Shown piece after piece: positions 5,151 through 5,849 of a stretch of DNA of 5,849 bases. The translations under genes and the position numbers were made by a program. Within the stretch, counting starts at the first letter, position 1, and each line of letters opens with the position of its first letter. A model generated the notes under the pieces. It saw nothing but the letters and a program-made list of their open reading frames with translations. It made no database searches and was not told the DNA's origin. Source of the DNA: Olsenella sp. (GTDB lineage Bacteria > Actinomycetota > Coriobacteriia > Coriobacteriales > Atopobiaceae); assembly GCA_015062715.1 (NCBI GenBank), contig SUUD01000136.1, forward strand, positions 1 through 5,849. The letters are read 5' to 3'.

Positions 5151-5156
5151 TATACT
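5151..5156 (+). promoter_or_regulatory. Probable -10 element of the membrane-protein gene
   Basis: TATACT matches the -10 consensus in five of six positions and would start transcription near 5163, leaving a leader of about 52 bases. The -35 region is weak (TCGGCA at 5125-5130 has a 20-base spacer). The intergenic stretch 5040-5214 therefore appears to hold divergent promoters for this gene and the tfoX-hydrolase operon. Confidence 0.45.
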
Positions 5157-5214
5157 GTCGCATGAGGTGGCATTTACGTGACCGATGTCGGGCCACCACG
5201 TAGTGAGGGGCACC

Positions 5215-5849
5215 ATGGAAGACGAGACCACGCTGCTATCGGGCGATGATGCCGGCGAGACCATGCTTCTTGCGGGCGATGATGCCGGCGAGACCATGTT
5301 GCTTGCTGACGAAGCTGCCAGCGAGACTGTGCTTCTGTCTGACGAGGCCGCCGATGAGACCGCGCTATTATCCGACGAGGCCGAAACCGCCCTTCTCGCT
5401 GACGAGCCGGAACGGGACGGCCTGGATGTGCCGGTCGAAGAGGCCACACTGGTGATTGATGGCGCCGGCGCGGAAGACGACGGCGTGTCGGAAGAGGACG
5501 CCGAGGTCCTCGACGACAACTACGAGCGCCGCATGATGCTCTATGGGGCGGTCGGCGCGGTGGTCTTCGTGCTCGCGATTGCGGCTGGCCTTGGCCTTTC
5601 GGGGCTGGGAGGTCGCCTCTTCCACCTGTTCTTCGAGGCCCCCGAGATCGAGGCTCCGCCTGTTGTCGAGACGGACGAGCAGGAGGCTCCGGCGACGCCA
5701 ACTCCGGTGCCCTCCTCGACCAGCACCGCTCCGGTCAACGCCGGTGGCAACGCCGCCGACGTCTCGGACGTGACTCCACGCGCGAGCTCGGACGAGGGCC
5801 GGGCCACGGATGATCAGGTCGTGTTGCCCGAGGTCGAGCCCGTGGAGGA
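5215..5849 (+). CDS. Single-pass membrane protein with ET-x-LL repeats (3' end beyond window)
   Basis: The frame is open from 5215 to the window edge (211 codons and two bases), so the gene is incomplete. The start follows GAGGGG (5205-5210). Residues 1-104 are highly acidic and begin with six tandem units ET-x-LL-x-x-D (4-65), with a degenerate seventh (EATLV, 76-80). YERRMM (103-108) and the hydrophobic stretch 109-130 form one transmembrane helix. The basic residues before it predict an inside N-terminus and an outside C-terminus. From 141 on the chain is rich in Pro, Thr, Ser, Glu and Val, a typical wall-spanning spacer; any functional outer domain lies beyond the window. ET-T-type threonines in acidic surroundings are known targets of Ser/Thr kinases recognised by FHA domains (as in GarA/OdhI), so a signalling role is a reasonable inference. 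The family is not recognised. Confidence 0.85.
   Translation, partial: MEDETTLLSGDDAGETMLLAGDDAGETMLLADEAASETVLLSDEAADETALLSDEAETALLADEPERDGLDVPVEEATLVIDGAGAEDDGVSEEDAEVLDDNYERRMMLYGAVGAVVFVLAIAAGLGLSGLGGRLFHLFFEAPEIEAPPVVETDEQEAPATPTPVPSSTSTAPVNAGGNAADVSDVTPRASSDEGRATDDQVVLPEVEPVE
5224..5409 (+). repeat. Tandem 33-bp repeats encoding ET-x-LL units
   Basis: Six units begin at residues 4, 15, 26, 37, 48 and 57: ETTLL, ETMLL, ETMLL, ETVLL, ETALL, ETALL. The first five spacings are 11, 11, 11 and 11 residues, and the last is 9. The DNA of the first units is nearly identical (5240-5265 equals 5273-5298 over 26 bases), showing recent duplication, while later units have diverged in codons but kept E, T, L, L and the acidic residues, pointing to selection on the protein. 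Confidence 0.85.

Noticed and set aside
5162..5203. 13-codon upstream frame starting at the predicted transcription start and ending at the ribosome binding site of the membrane-protein gene
   Set aside because: Could be a leaderless regulatory peptide, but it has no special codon content and is easily explained by chance.
5040..5519. Minus-strand extension of the TfoX_N gene with Ser-rich repeats
   Set aside because: The Ser-rich repeats are the reverse reading of the ET-x-LL repeats; the TfoX_N domain starts at 5039 with its own ribosome binding site.

Overview
This is a GC-rich, densely packed bacterial window with strong Shine-Dalgarno sites (GGAGG-type). The protein styles (a NikR with a His-rich tail, a Nif11-like double-glycine peptide, a beta-helix lipoprotein, a TfoX_N protein, acidic ET-x-LL repeats in a membrane protein) suggest a high-GC Gram-positive host, most plausibly Coriobacteriia (an Olsenella/Atopobium/Collinsella relative). 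That placement is an inference from sequence style; no rRNA or marker gene is present.

Layout, left to right. Positions 1-200 are non-coding as far as can be seen and lead into a small plus-strand gene (201-461) for a Nif11-like, double-glycine leader peptide without core cysteines. After 43 bp comes nikR (505-957), a nickel-type ribbon-helix-helix repressor with the full metal-ligand set and an extra His/Cys-rich tail. A perfect 8-bp GC hairpin (959-978) separates it from a convergent minus-strand lipoprotein gene (1000-2421) with a Tat-like lipobox signal, a predicted beta-helix body and a Gly/Pro/Glu-rich tail. An 11-bp-phased direct repeat upstream of that gene resembles an OmpR/PhoB-family operator. 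A small unknown minus-strand gene (2513-2806) lies next, divergent from a compact-Cys-motif flavoprotein (2930-3442).

Positions 3443-3865 hold the most interesting region: a 91-residue XRE-type regulator gene (3575-3850) with palindromes of the form GTGCC-N4-GGCAC on both sides (3477-3490 and 3852-3865), plus extra half-sites, an 11-bp direct repeat and a second kind of inverted repeat (GTTCC-N5-GGAAC) near its start. A third TGCC-N4-GGCA site (5063-5074) sits just upstream of a two-gene minus-strand operon, a TfoX_N protein (4731-5039) and an alpha/beta hydrolase (3916-4722), whose junction looks translationally coupled. The shared motif suggests a small local regulon.

The right edge carries an open-ended plus-strand gene (5215 to beyond 5849) for a single-pass membrane protein. 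Its acidic N-terminal domain carries six tandem ET-x-LL repeats, followed by one transmembrane helix and a Pro/Thr/Ser/Glu-rich outer region. The repeated threonines look like possible kinase/FHA sites. I see no rRNA, tRNA, CRISPR array, transposase or phage gene.
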